Shown here: piece by piece, positions 16,683 through 23,880 of the stretch | Layout: each line of letters begins with the position of its first letter | Position numbering within the stretch: position 1 is the first letter of the stretch | Assembly: GCF_024919295.1 (NCBI RefSeq) | Contig: NZ_JANWTC010000009.1 | Location: 62,001-126,000 of the forward strand | Source of the DNA: Corynebacterium lemuris | GTDB lineage: Bacteria; Actinomycetota; Actinomycetes; Mycobacteriales; Mycobacteriaceae | DNA length: 64,000 bases | Direction of reading: 5' to 3' | Made by a program: the position numbers and the translations under genes | Notes under the pieces: generated by a model | Databases searched by the model: none | What the model saw: only the letters and a program-made list of their open reading frames with translations | Told to the model about the DNA's origin: nothing

Positions 16683-17132
16683 ATGAACGCCGACCAGAAC
16701 TCAGCATTGCACGTGACCGCCGTGCCGGTCCGTTGGTCCGATTTCGACCGTTACGGCCACATCATGAACGCGAACTATGTGGAGGTCGCCCAGGAGGCCC
16801 GCCTGCAGTTCGCCGAGGATGAGTTCACCGCCCGGGGCCATGACTTCGCGGTATTCGTCCGGCACCTGGACGTCGACTACCTGCGCCCGGTGCTGCCCGA
16901 CACCACCGAGCTGGTCATCGAGACGCAGGTCGTGGAGATCGGGAACACCTCCTTCACCACCCGTCAGGAGATCAAGGACCGCCAGGGCCGTGTCGCCTGC
17001 ATCGTCGAGTGCGTGCAGGTGGCCATCGACATGAACACCGAGCGCCCGCGGTCGATCACGCAGAAGGAGATCAAGATCCTCACCCGTGCCGCCGACGTGG
17101 ATGAGCTCGAGGCCGGCGACTCCGCGCAGTGA
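16683..17132 (+). CDS. Hotdog-fold acyl-CoA thioesterase (4HBT family)
   Basis: Protein of 149 residues. It has the 4-hydroxybenzoyl-CoA thioesterase signature VRWSDFDRYGHIMNANYVEVAQEAR, shown here only as its parts WSDFDRYGH and NANYVE, and the later VRHLDVDYLRPV strand. The Asp of the signature is the catalytic residue. It is coupled to the next gene by a GTGA overlap, so the two probably act together. The preferred acyl chain is unknown. Confidence 0.88.
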   Translation: MNADQNSALHVTAVPVRWSDFDRYGHIMNANYVEVAQEARLQFAEDEFTARGHDFAVFVRHLDVDYLRPVLPDTTELVIETQVVEIGNTSFTTRQEIKDRQGRVACIVECVQVAIDMNTERPRSITQKEIKILTRAADVDELEAGDSAQ

Positions 17133-17752
17133 TCACCGAATCGCTGCGGATCCTCGATGGTGCGCCGGGACTGCAGTCACTGATCGGCCGCTCGGTGGAT
17201 CTCGACGCCTCCGCGTCGGTGCGTTTCCGTCAGCTGGGTGAGTGGGTGGACGTGTTCGTCACCACCCCGTTCCAGGTCGTCGCCTCACGCCGTATCCAGG
17301 GCACCGCCTCCCGTGACGGAGCGGTGGTCTCCGCGATGGAGCTTCTCGACGCCCTCCGCGACGGCTCCGAGACCATCGGTCCCGCCCGTGATCCGAACTG
17401 GCCCGGGGCACTGCCGCCCGCCGAGGGTTTCATGCTGGTGGGCAACATCCCCGTCGATGTGGTCCGGGAGCTCGCCGACAAGGGTCAGGCCCTGGCACGC
17501 CAGTTCTCCGGTCCGCTGGGTCCGCCGGCCAGCCTGCTGGACCAGGTCGTCCTCACCGTTGAGGAGGAGGCCGGTACCGCGGAGATCACCATGCGGATGA
17601 TCTTCGCCTGTACTTCCCTGGGGCTCATCCCGGGTTTCGCCGCGCCTGTGGACATCCCGCGTCACCTGCGGGTCTCTGTCCTGGGGCGCTGGGTGCGTCT
17701 CGACGCCCCCTTCGGCACCGTCTACCGTTCCACCCGCCTGTCGTTGTTCTAG
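17129..17752 (+). CDS. Conserved hypothetical protein, partner of the thioesterase
   Basis: Protein of 207 residues with no motif I can name. It starts with GTG at 17129, overlapping the thioesterase stop by 4 nt (GTGA). It has no signal peptide or obvious membrane segment; the composition suggests a soluble alpha/beta protein. I recall the thioesterase/hypothetical pair being conserved in Corynebacterium, which supports a shared function, but none is established here. Confidence 0.75.
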   Translation: MITESLRILDGAPGLQSLIGRSVDLDASASVRFRQLGEWVDVFVTTPFQVVASRRIQGTASRDGAVVSAMELLDALRDGSETIGPARDPNWPGALPPAEGFMLVGNIPVDVVRELADKGQALARQFSGPLGPPASLLDQVVLTVEEEAGTAEITMRMIFACTSLGLIPGFAAPVDIPRHLRVSVLGRWVRLDAPFGTVYRSTRLSLF

Positions 17753-17766
17753 GAAAGACGCGGCAT

Positions 17767-17852
17767 CGTCACATGTCACGTCAACAAGCTTGGCCTGTCG
17801 CATAAGCCCAGTTCGCCAGCGGCGAAATAAGTTGTTGATGTGACATGTGACG
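17767..17852. repeat. Long inverted repeat with inner hairpin between convergent genes
   Basis: The 21 bp at 17767-17787 (beginning CGTCACATGTCAC) recur inverted at 17832-17852 with a single mismatch. The 44-bp centre holds a second hairpin, TTCGCC-AGC-GGCGAA (17812-17826). Within each arm GTCACATGTCAC is itself nearly palindromic. It lies between the hypothetical gene (+) and chrA (-). It may be a bidirectional terminator, an operator or a remnant of a small mobile element. Confidence 0.75.
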
Positions 17853-17883
17853 ACGTCCCGTATTATCCCGCCACCCACCCGGC

Positions 17884-19077
17884 TCAGAGCAGCACCGCCC
17901 CGGCCAGCGCCGCGAAGGCCGCCACCGCCCAGGGCGGCAACCCCCACTTCGTCAGGCCGAGCCAGCACAGGGCGGCGATGACCAGGGAACTGGTTCCCGT
18001 GATGCCGTGGACCAGCACCGGATCCCAGAAGGCGGCGCCCAGCAGGCCCACCACTGCCGCGTTGACCGCCGTGAAGGCGGCCCGCAGGGCAGGAGAGTGG
18101 CGCCACCGGCCCCAGAAGTGCAGCCCCGCGGTCATGAGCAGGGCAGACGGCAGGAAGATCGCCACCAGTGCCAGCAGCGCACCCCACACCCCGCCGTCGA
18201 CGGCCCCGAGGTAGGCGGCGAAGGTGAACAGCGGCCCGGGTACGGCCTGGGCGGCGGAGTAACCGGCGAGGAACTGGGACTGGCTGACCCAGCCGGTGGC
18301 CACGGTCTGCTGTTCAAGCAGCGGCAGTACCACGTGCCCGCCGCCGAAGACGAGCGAGCCGGTCTGCAGATAGGCGGCCGCGCGGGTGAGCAGCTCCCCG
18401 CCTGACAGTGCCGCCCCGGCCCACAGGCCCACCAGCAGGACCACCAGGCCGACGATGCTGCCCATCGCCGCCCGGGTGGAGACGGGACGGATCCCCTCGA
18501 GCTCCCCGGCGCCGTCGGCGCCCCGCCCGCCCCGGAGCAGCAGCACGCCCGCCGCACCCGCCGCCAGCAGTACCGCCACGTGTGTCAGGGGACCCGGCAC
18601 CACCAGCACCACCAGGCCGGCGAGGACCGCGACGGTGGCGGTGAACCTCGTGTCCGCCATTGACCTGGCCATGCCGGTGACGGCGTGCAGGACCACCGCG
18701 ACAGCTGCGGCAAGCAGACCGGCGATCCAGCCCTGCCCCGCATCGACAGTCCCACCCGCCATGAACAGGCCGAAACCTGCCAGGACCAGCGCGGAGGGCA
18801 GGGTGAACAACAGCCAGGCGGCGAACATCCCGGCCCAGCCCGCGCGGTGGTAACCCAGGGCCAGACCGACCTGGGAGGAGGCGGGGCCGGGCAGGAACTG
18901 CGCGAGGGCCACGATGTCGGCGTAACTGCGTTCGCTCAGCCAGCCGCGCCGGGCGACGAATTCGGTCCGGAAGTAGCCGAGGTGGGCGGTGGGACCGCCG
19001 AAGGCGGTCAGTCCGAGCAGCCCGAAGCTGCGGATGACCTCCCCGAGGTGGCGGCGGGGTTCCGGTACGGTGCTCAC
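17884..19077 (-). CDS. chrA: Chromate transporter ChrA (two-domain)
   Basis: Protein of 397 residues formed of two homologous CHR domains. The N-terminal copy has GLTAFGGPTAHLGYF, WLSERSYADIVALAQFLPGP and GLALGY. The C-terminal copy has GSLVFGGGHVVLPLLEQ, WVSQSQFLAGYSAAQAVPGP and AAYLG. ChrA proteins export chromate. I chose GTG 19077 because TAACAT lies exactly 7 nt before it (leaderless); ATG 19086 is the alternative. It is convergent with the thioesterase operon across the inverted repeat. Confidence 0.9.
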   Translation of the reverse strand: MSTVPEPRRHLGEVIRSFGLLGLTAFGGPTAHLGYFRTEFVARRGWLSERSYADIVALAQFLPGPASSQVGLALGYHRAGWAGMFAAWLLFTLPSALVLAGFGLFMAGGTVDAGQGWIAGLLAAAVAVVLHAVTGMARSMADTRFTATVAVLAGLVVLVVPGPLTHVAVLLAAGAAGVLLLRGGRGADGAGELEGIRPVSTRAAMGSIVGLVVLLVGLWAGAALSGGELLTRAAAYLQTGSLVFGGGHVVLPLLEQQTVATGWVSQSQFLAGYSAAQAVPGPLFTFAAYLGAVDGGVWGALLALVAIFLPSALLMTAGLHFWGRWRHSPALRAAFTAVNAAVVGLLGAAFWDPVLVHGITGTSSLVIAALCWLGLTKWGLPPWAVAAFAALAGAVLL

Positions 19078-19090
19078 CGCCCACATGTTA
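19078..19090 (-). promoter_or_regulatory. Leaderless promoter of chrA
   Basis: On the minus strand TAACAT (19085-19090) is followed by 7 nt and the GTG start at 19077, the same spacing as at other leaderless genes in this window. Confidence 0.5.
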
Positions 19091-19228
19091 GATCCGGTCG
19101 TCAGCGTCCGCAGCGTGGCAGAACGTGGGGGAGCCTCTGCTGTCCGGCGGTGCTGACGTGGCACAATGGTCGGAGCCATCACGAAGTTACGGTCACACCG
19201 CAGGGTCCGTAGAGAGGACAGTCACGCC

Positions 19229-20323
19229 ATGCGCATCGGTATCCCCAGAGAGATCATGAACAACGAGGGGCGTGTTGCGCTGAGCCCGGCCGGTGCCGCC
19301 ACCCTGATCGCCGAGGGACACGAGGTCATCGTGGAGACCGGTGCCGGCGAGGGTTCCTCCTTCGCCGATGCGGAGTACGCGGAGCGCGGGGCGCGTGTCG
19401 CGGCGACCGCCGCGGAGGTGTGGAACGACGCGGAGCTGGTGCTCAAGGTGAAGGAGCCGCTGCCGGAGGAGTACCAGTTCCTGCGCGAGGACCTTGTGCT
19501 GTTCGCCTATCTGCACCTGGCGGCGTCCCGGGAGTGCACGCAGGCGCTGGTCGACTCAGGCATCACCGCGCTGGCCTATGAGACGGTCACTGATGCGCGC
19601 GGTGGGCTGCCGCTGCTCACTCCGATGAGCCAGGTCGCCGGCCGGCTCGCGGTCCAGGAGGGGGCGCACCACCTGATGAGCCAGAAGGGTGGCCGCGGTG
19701 TGCTGCTCTCCGGCGTGCCGGGCATCTCCCCGGCGAAGGTCGTCGTCCTCGGCGGCGGCCAGGTGGGCGCCTCGGCGGTGGCCATGGCTCAGGGTTCGCG
19801 TGCCTCGGTCACCGTCATGGATCTTGATCCGCGGGTGCTGGAGCGTTTCGACGACCTCTACCAGGGCAATGTCCGCACCATCCTCTCCGACCCGATGTCG
19901 ATTGAGGAGGAGCTTCTCGACGCCGATCTGGTCATCGGTGCCGTCCTCGTCGCCGGTGCAAAGGCCCCGACACTGGTGCCGGATGAGCTGGTCGCCCACA
20001 TGAAGAAGGGGGCGGTGCTGGTGGATGTGGCCATCGACCAGGGCGGCTGCATCGAGCCGTCCCGCAAGACCAGCCATGAGGAACCGGTCCTGCGGGTCCA
20101 CGACACGCTGATCTACGGTGTGCCCAACATGCCGGGCGCGGTGGCCAACACCTCCACCCGGGCGCTGACGGGGGCGACCCTGCCGTTTGTCCGCGCGATC
20201 GCCGACCTCGGGGTCGACGGGGCGACCGGTCGGTTCCCGGGGCTGGCCCCGGGCGTGATGACGCGCGGCGGGCGCCTGGTCAGTGAGCCGGTGCGCCGGG
20301 CGTTCCCGGATCTGGCTGGTTGA
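19229..20323 (+). CDS. ald: Alanine dehydrogenase
   Basis: Protein of 364 residues, the usual length. MRIGIPREI-NEGRVALSPAG opens the catalytic domain, with the substrate-binding Arg and Lys (LVLKVKEP), then YLHLAA and the catalytic His region. The NAD-binding domain shows VLGGGQVGASAV followed by MDLDPRVLERF; the C-terminal part has GVPNMPGAVANTSTRAL. It interconverts L-alanine and pyruvate plus ammonia with NAD. AGAGAGGA precedes the ATG at 19229. Its last 44 bp overlap the convergent globin gene. Confidence 0.95.
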   Translation: MRIGIPREIMNNEGRVALSPAGAATLIAEGHEVIVETGAGEGSSFADAEYAERGARVAATAAEVWNDAELVLKVKEPLPEEYQFLREDLVLFAYLHLAASRECTQALVDSGITALAYETVTDARGGLPLLTPMSQVAGRLAVQEGAHHLMSQKGGRGVLLSGVPGISPAKVVVLGGGQVGASAVAMAQGSRASVTVMDLDPRVLERFDDLYQGNVRTILSDPMSIEEELLDADLVIGAVLVAGAKAPTLVPDELVAHMKKGAVLVDVAIDQGGCIEPSRKTSHEEPVLRVHDTLIYGVPNMPGAVANTSTRALTGATLPFVRAIADLGVDGATGRFPGLAPGVMTRGGRLVSEPVRRAFPDLAG

Positions 20324-20699
20324 TCAGCATTGCCGCCACCCGTTCCATGTGCTCCCAGATCTGGTGGCGGTAGGCGGGCGGGATGGTCTCGTCGTCGATC
20401 TGGTCGAGGGAGACCTTCATCAGTTCCAGCCAGCGGATGGCGGCTTCGCGGTCCACGTGGAACTCGAAGTGGCGGCGCCGCAGCATCGGTGCGCCGCGCT
20501 GTTCGTTGAAGGTGGCTGGCCCGCCCCAGTACTGGGCGAGGAACCATTTCAACCGGGCCTCGGCGCCCTCCCAGTCATCGTCGGGGTACATGGGGCCGAG
20601 GATGTCATCGGTTCTGACCTGCTCATAGAAACCGGCGGAGATCCGGGCGAAGGTGGCGTCGCCGCCGACCGCCTCATAGACAGACTTCGGGGTGTTCAT
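20280..20699 (-). CDS. glbO: Group II truncated hemoglobin (TrHbO)
   Basis: Protein of 139 residues with the 2-on-2 globin fold. Key haem-pocket residues are visible: Tyr25 (B10), Tyr38 (CD1), proximal His77 in MLRRRHF and Trp90 (G8), the set that defines group II globins. Such proteins bind O2 tightly and are linked to oxidative or nitrosative metabolism. The C-terminal 15 or so residues are encoded opposite the end of ald (convergent overlap 20280-20323). It starts 25 bp from a divergent ABC ATPase gene, and both appear leaderless. Confidence 0.93.
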   Translation of the reverse strand: MNTPKSVYEAVGGDATFARISAGFYEQVRTDDILGPMYPDDDWEGAEARLKWFLAQYWGGPATFNEQRGAPMLRRRHFEFHVDREAAIRWLELMKVSLDQIDDETIPPAYRHQIWEHMERVAAMLINQPDPGTPGAPAH

Positions 20700-20723
20700 G
20701 ATTTCCAGCCTAGACTGGCCCGC
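20700..20723. promoter_or_regulatory. Overlapping divergent leaderless promoters (glbO / ABC ATPase)
   Basis: The 24-bp spacer holds two -10 elements that share the central TA: TAGACT on plus (20711-20716) and TAGGCT on minus (20707-20712). Each is exactly 7 nt from its ATG (20724 and 20699). The two promoters cannot easily be occupied together, so the genes may be mutually exclusive in initiation. Confidence 0.7.
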
Positions 20724-21503
20724 ATGAATGACCATGCTCTTCTCCTCGATGACGTCACCGTCCGCCGCGGTGCCACCCGGCTGGTGGAGAACCTGAGCTG
20801 GCGGGTGCCGGCGGGTTCCCACTGGGCGGTGCTCGGGCCGAACGGGGCGGGTAAATCCACGGCCCTGAAGTTGGCGGGCGGCTGGTGGTACCCGACGACC
20901 GGCACCGTGGACATCCTCGGTGAGCGTCTCGGCCGGGTGGAGCTGCTGAAGCTGCGCCGCCGCATCGGCTGGGTGGATCCGCGCCAGCGGCTGGGGGATT
21001 ACCCGGTGGCGGAGCTGGTGCTCAGCGGTGTCACCGGTTCCAACGGACTGCTGCCCCGCTGGACGCCGACGGCCGCGGAGCTGGAGCGCCGGGAGCAGCT
21101 GCTGGAGTTGACCGGCCTGGCCGCTAAACGTGGGCGGCGCTGGATGGAGCTGAGCCAGGGGGAGCGGGCCCGCACGCTCATCGCGCGGGCGTTGATCACG
21201 GAGCCGGAGCTGCTGCTTCTCGACGAACCCACTACCGGCCTGGACCTGCCGGGCCGGGAACTGCTGCTGCGTGTCCTCGATGAACTGCGTACGTTGCGGC
21301 CGGAGTTGACCACGGTGCTGGTGACGCACCATGTGGAGGAGATCGCGGCGTCGACAAGCGATGTCCTGCTCATGAAGGACTCCCGTGTGCTGGCGGCCGG
21401 GCCGGTGGAAGACACGCTGACCTCGGAGAACCTCTCCGCACTCTACGAGCTGCCCGTCTCCCTGGAGACCGTCGCGGGACGCTGGTTCGCGCTCTGCATA
21501 TAA
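20724..21503 (+). CDS. ABC transporter ATP-binding protein (stand-alone)
   Basis: Protein of 259 residues: Walker A GPNGAGKST near residue 38, Q-loop region, signature LSQGERARTLIARAL (unusual LSQGE instead of LSGGQ), Walker B LLLLDEPTTGLD and switch His in VLVTHHVEE. The architecture resembles the iron/molybdate-type or ModF-like cytosolic ATPases. No permease gene is adjacent, so its partner is elsewhere or it acts alone. Its promoter overlaps that of glbO. Confidence 0.88.
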   Translation: MNDHALLLDDVTVRRGATRLVENLSWRVPAGSHWAVLGPNGAGKSTALKLAGGWWYPTTGTVDILGERLGRVELLKLRRRIGWVDPRQRLGDYPVAELVLSGVTGSNGLLPRWTPTAAELERREQLLELTGLAAKRGRRWMELSQGERARTLIARALITEPELLLLDEPTTGLDLPGRELLLRVLDELRTLRPELTTVLVTHHVEEIAASTSDVLLMKDSRVLAAGPVEDTLTSENLSALYELPVSLETVAGRWFALCI

Positions 21504-21525
21504 TTCAGAAACAGTGATGTCCTCA

Positions 21526-21552
21526 TGGACAGCTTGGTCTATAGTGGCCGAC
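21526..21552 (+). promoter_or_regulatory. McbR-type operator and leaderless promoter of metB
   Basis: TGGAC-AGCTTG-GTCTA at 21526-21541 matches the C. glutamicum McbR consensus TAGAC-N6-GTCTA with one mismatch. It overlaps the -10 TATAGT (21540-21545), which is 7 nt before the metB ATG. Binding would block RNA polymerase, as known for McbR control of sulfur amino acid genes. Confidence 0.75.
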
Positions 21553-22737
21553 ATGACCCACGGACTCAATGGTTTTTCCTCCCGTTCCATTCACGCCGGA
21601 TATGAGCCCGACAGCCTCTACGGCCCCATCAACATGCCGATCTACGCGTCAACCACCTTCGCGCAGGACGGCCTCAACGAGCTGCGCGGCGGCTTCGAGT
21701 ACACCCGCTGCGGCAACCCGACGATCGACGCCCTGGAGAAGACCGTCGCCAACCTGGAGGGTGCGCAGTACGGCCGCGCCTTCTCCTCCGGCATGGCCGC
21801 CACCGACGTCATTCTGCGCATCCTCCTGCGCCCGGGCGACCACCTCGTCCTCGGCCACGACGCCTACGGCGGCACCTGGCGCCTCATCGACCAGGCCTTC
21901 GGCGAATGGGGCGTGGAGTACACCGTGGTCGACACCACCGACGTCACCGCCGTGCAGTCCGCACTCAGGGACAACACGAAGCTGATCTGGCTGGAGACGC
22001 CCACCAACCCGGCGCTGAGCATCACCGACATCGCCGCCATCGCCGGGATCAAGGGCTCCGCCGCTCTCGTGGTGGACAACACCTTCGCCTCCCCCTACCT
22101 GCAGCAGCCCCTGGCTCTGGGTGCGGACCACGTCCTGCACTCCACCACCAAGTATCTCGGCGGCCACTCGGACGTTGTCGGCGGCGTCGTGGTCACCAAC
22201 GATGCGGCCTTCGATGAGAGGCTGCTGTGGTTCCAGGGCGGAGTCGGCCCGATCCCCTCGCCTTTCGACGCCTACCTCACCGCCCGCGGCATCAAGACCC
22301 TGGCTGTGCGCATGGACCGCCACTGCGACAACGCCGAGGCCATCGCCGAGCACCTCGAGGCCTCCGACCTGGTGTCCACCGTCCTCTACCCGGGCCTGAA
22401 GTCCCACCCGGGCCATGAGGTGGCCAAACGTCAGATGCGGCGTTTCGGCGGCATGATCTCCGTGCGCTTCCACTCCGAGGAGGCTGCCCGCGTGTTCTGC
22501 CTGAACACCCGCCTGATCTGCCTGGCCGAGTCCCTCGGTGGTGTCGAATCGCTCGTCGAGCACCCCGCCACCATGACCCACCAGTCCGCCGCCGGCTCCC
22601 AGCTGGAGGTCCCACGCGACCTGGTGCGCATCTCCATCGGCATCGAGGACATCGAGGACCTGCTCGCCGACATCGACGTGGCTCTCGAGGCCGTTGCCGC
22701 CGCCACCGCGGTCGCCGACTCCTCCGTGGAGGCCTAG
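21553..22737 (+). CDS. metB: Cystathionine gamma-synthase
   Basis: Protein of 394 residues of the Cys/Met PLP family. It shows YTRCGNPTIDALE, FSSGMAATD, the strand DNTFASPYLQQPL and the PLP lysine in HSTTKYLGGHSD, then ESLGGVESL near the C-terminus. It joins an activated homoserine ester with cysteine to make cystathionine in methionine synthesis. The ATG at 21553 follows the McbR-type operator and -10 directly. A terminator follows after 23 bp. Cystathionine gamma-lyase is a less likely alternative; the operator favours a biosynthetic role. Confidence 0.9.
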   Translation: MTHGLNGFSSRSIHAGYEPDSLYGPINMPIYASTTFAQDGLNELRGGFEYTRCGNPTIDALEKTVANLEGAQYGRAFSSGMAATDVILRILLRPGDHLVLGHDAYGGTWRLIDQAFGEWGVEYTVVDTTDVTAVQSALRDNTKLIWLETPTNPALSITDIAAIAGIKGSAALVVDNTFASPYLQQPLALGADHVLHSTTKYLGGHSDVVGGVVVTNDAAFDERLLWFQGGVGPIPSPFDAYLTARGIKTLAVRMDRHCDNAEAIAEHLEASDLVSTVLYPGLKSHPGHEVAKRQMRRFGGMISVRFHSEEAARVFCLNTRLICLAESLGGVESLVEHPATMTHQSAAGSQLEVPRDLVRISIGIEDIEDLLADIDVALEAVAAATAVADSSVEA

Positions 22738-22760
22738 CTCTTCCTGCTCTGCGGTACTGT

Positions 22761-22796
22761 CCCCGCCTGGTGCATGGTCACCGGGCGGGGGTTTCG
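22761..22796 (+). terminator. Terminator of metB
   Basis: A 12-bp stem (22761-22772 with 22779-22790; one G-U pair) with loop CATGGT is followed by GTTTCG. Confidence 0.8.
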
Positions 22797-22849
22797 TCGT
22801 CAGGTGGTGGGGGACCAGGGTGAAAACGCCCATGTCCCCGATAACCTGC

Positions 22850-23499
22850 TGATGGTCCACACCGACGGAACCCTGCCGGAGGCTGCCGGCCGGCCATCGG
22901 TCGCGTTCACCGAGTACAACCACATTCATCCGCAGCGCCCGCGGACCCATGATTTCCACGCTGATGGCCCCTATCAGCGGTTGGTCACCGACGTCACCGA
23001 GTTTAAATGCGCCGACGGCAAGGTGTACCTGTCGCCGATGATTGACCTGTATGACGGCATGCCCATCAGTGTCAGTGCCAGCTACCGGCCGAGCATGGAT
23101 CTGGTGATGACCATGCTGGACGATACTCTTGCTCAACTTCCCGACGGGGTGTGCCCGATCATCCACTCCGACCGGGGATTCCACTACCGGGCCAATGTCT
23201 GGATCGATGCAATGACCACTATTGTCGATGGGCAGGAACATCCACGATTCATCCCATCGATGTCGAGGAAAGGCACCAGCGGGGACAACGCTGCGGCGGA
23301 AGGATTCTTCGGCACCATGAAACGTGAATTGTTCCCGGTCAAACGCCAAACGGAGAAGATGACCAGACAGCAGGTACTCACGGCGCTCGACCAGTACATC
23401 GACTGGTATATTTGGGGCCGGATTAACGCCCGCCTGGACTTCGTCACTATCGCTGAATTCCGCGGGCAGGACCCGCAGCCCAACGTAATTGCTGCCTGA
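22850..23499 (+). pseudogene. IS3-family transposase (OrfB) remnant, 5'-truncated
   Basis: About 215 codons of the integrase-like DDE domain remain: DVTEF (first D), HSDRGFHY (second D) and SRKGTSGDNAAAEGFFGTMKRE (given in parts: SRKGTSGDN, EGFFGTMKRE; the E). The C-terminal NARLDFVTIAEFR resembles the usual NPVEYR-like ending. The N-terminal helix-turn-helix half and the upstream OrfA are missing; the open frame instead runs back into the metB terminator. It is therefore a remnant and cannot be expected to move. The sequence TGACTAGGTCCCACAAAAAG right after the stop may include the old right end. Confidence 0.75.
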
Positions 23500-23880
23500 C
23501 TAGGTCCCACAAAAAGTCCGCAGAGCCCATCGCGGGTTTTTCGTGCTTTTCCTGGGTCGGTCGCGGGCGCGTCCTCACGGGATGGTCTTCGCGTGCCCGT
23601 GATCGCGGGTTTCACCGCACGCCCGCGCCTCAGGGGTTGCTGGAGAAAGTGCGGGGATAGGGTGCCCATCACTTTCGGGAGAAACTATAGGTGCAGTTCA
23701 CAGGCCATATCGTGACTTCCCCTAAAGGTCATCTTAAATGGTCGGAGTGTTAACCAGGAGGTAGAAATTCGTTAATGAAGTGTCCTTAGGGTGCTGTTGA
23801 GGGCTCGCCACGGGGTGTCCTGCCGTGGCTAATCAGCCCTCTCCATTTTGTTCGCACTTGATGATCACCTGAGGATTCGA
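23500..23880. promoter_or_regulatory. Region between the IS remnant and phosphatase, with 11-bp-phased direct repeats
   Basis: No gene is visible. GAAAGTG and CACTTTC (about 23645-23680) form a short inverted repeat. Upstream of the phosphatase, GTTAACC (23749-23755) and GTTAATG (23771-23777) are 22 bp apart, with a weaker copy GGTAGAA halfway, i.e. an 11-bp period typical of OmpR/PhoB-type regulators. A possible -10, TAGGGT, is at 23787-23792. Control by the phosphate two-component system is a guess based on the gene product. Confidence 0.4.

Noticed and set aside
20700..21590. Extension of the globin frame to 21590 on the minus strand
   Set aside because: Globin homology begins at 20699, where a leaderless promoter fits; the extension is antisense to the ABC ATPase gene.
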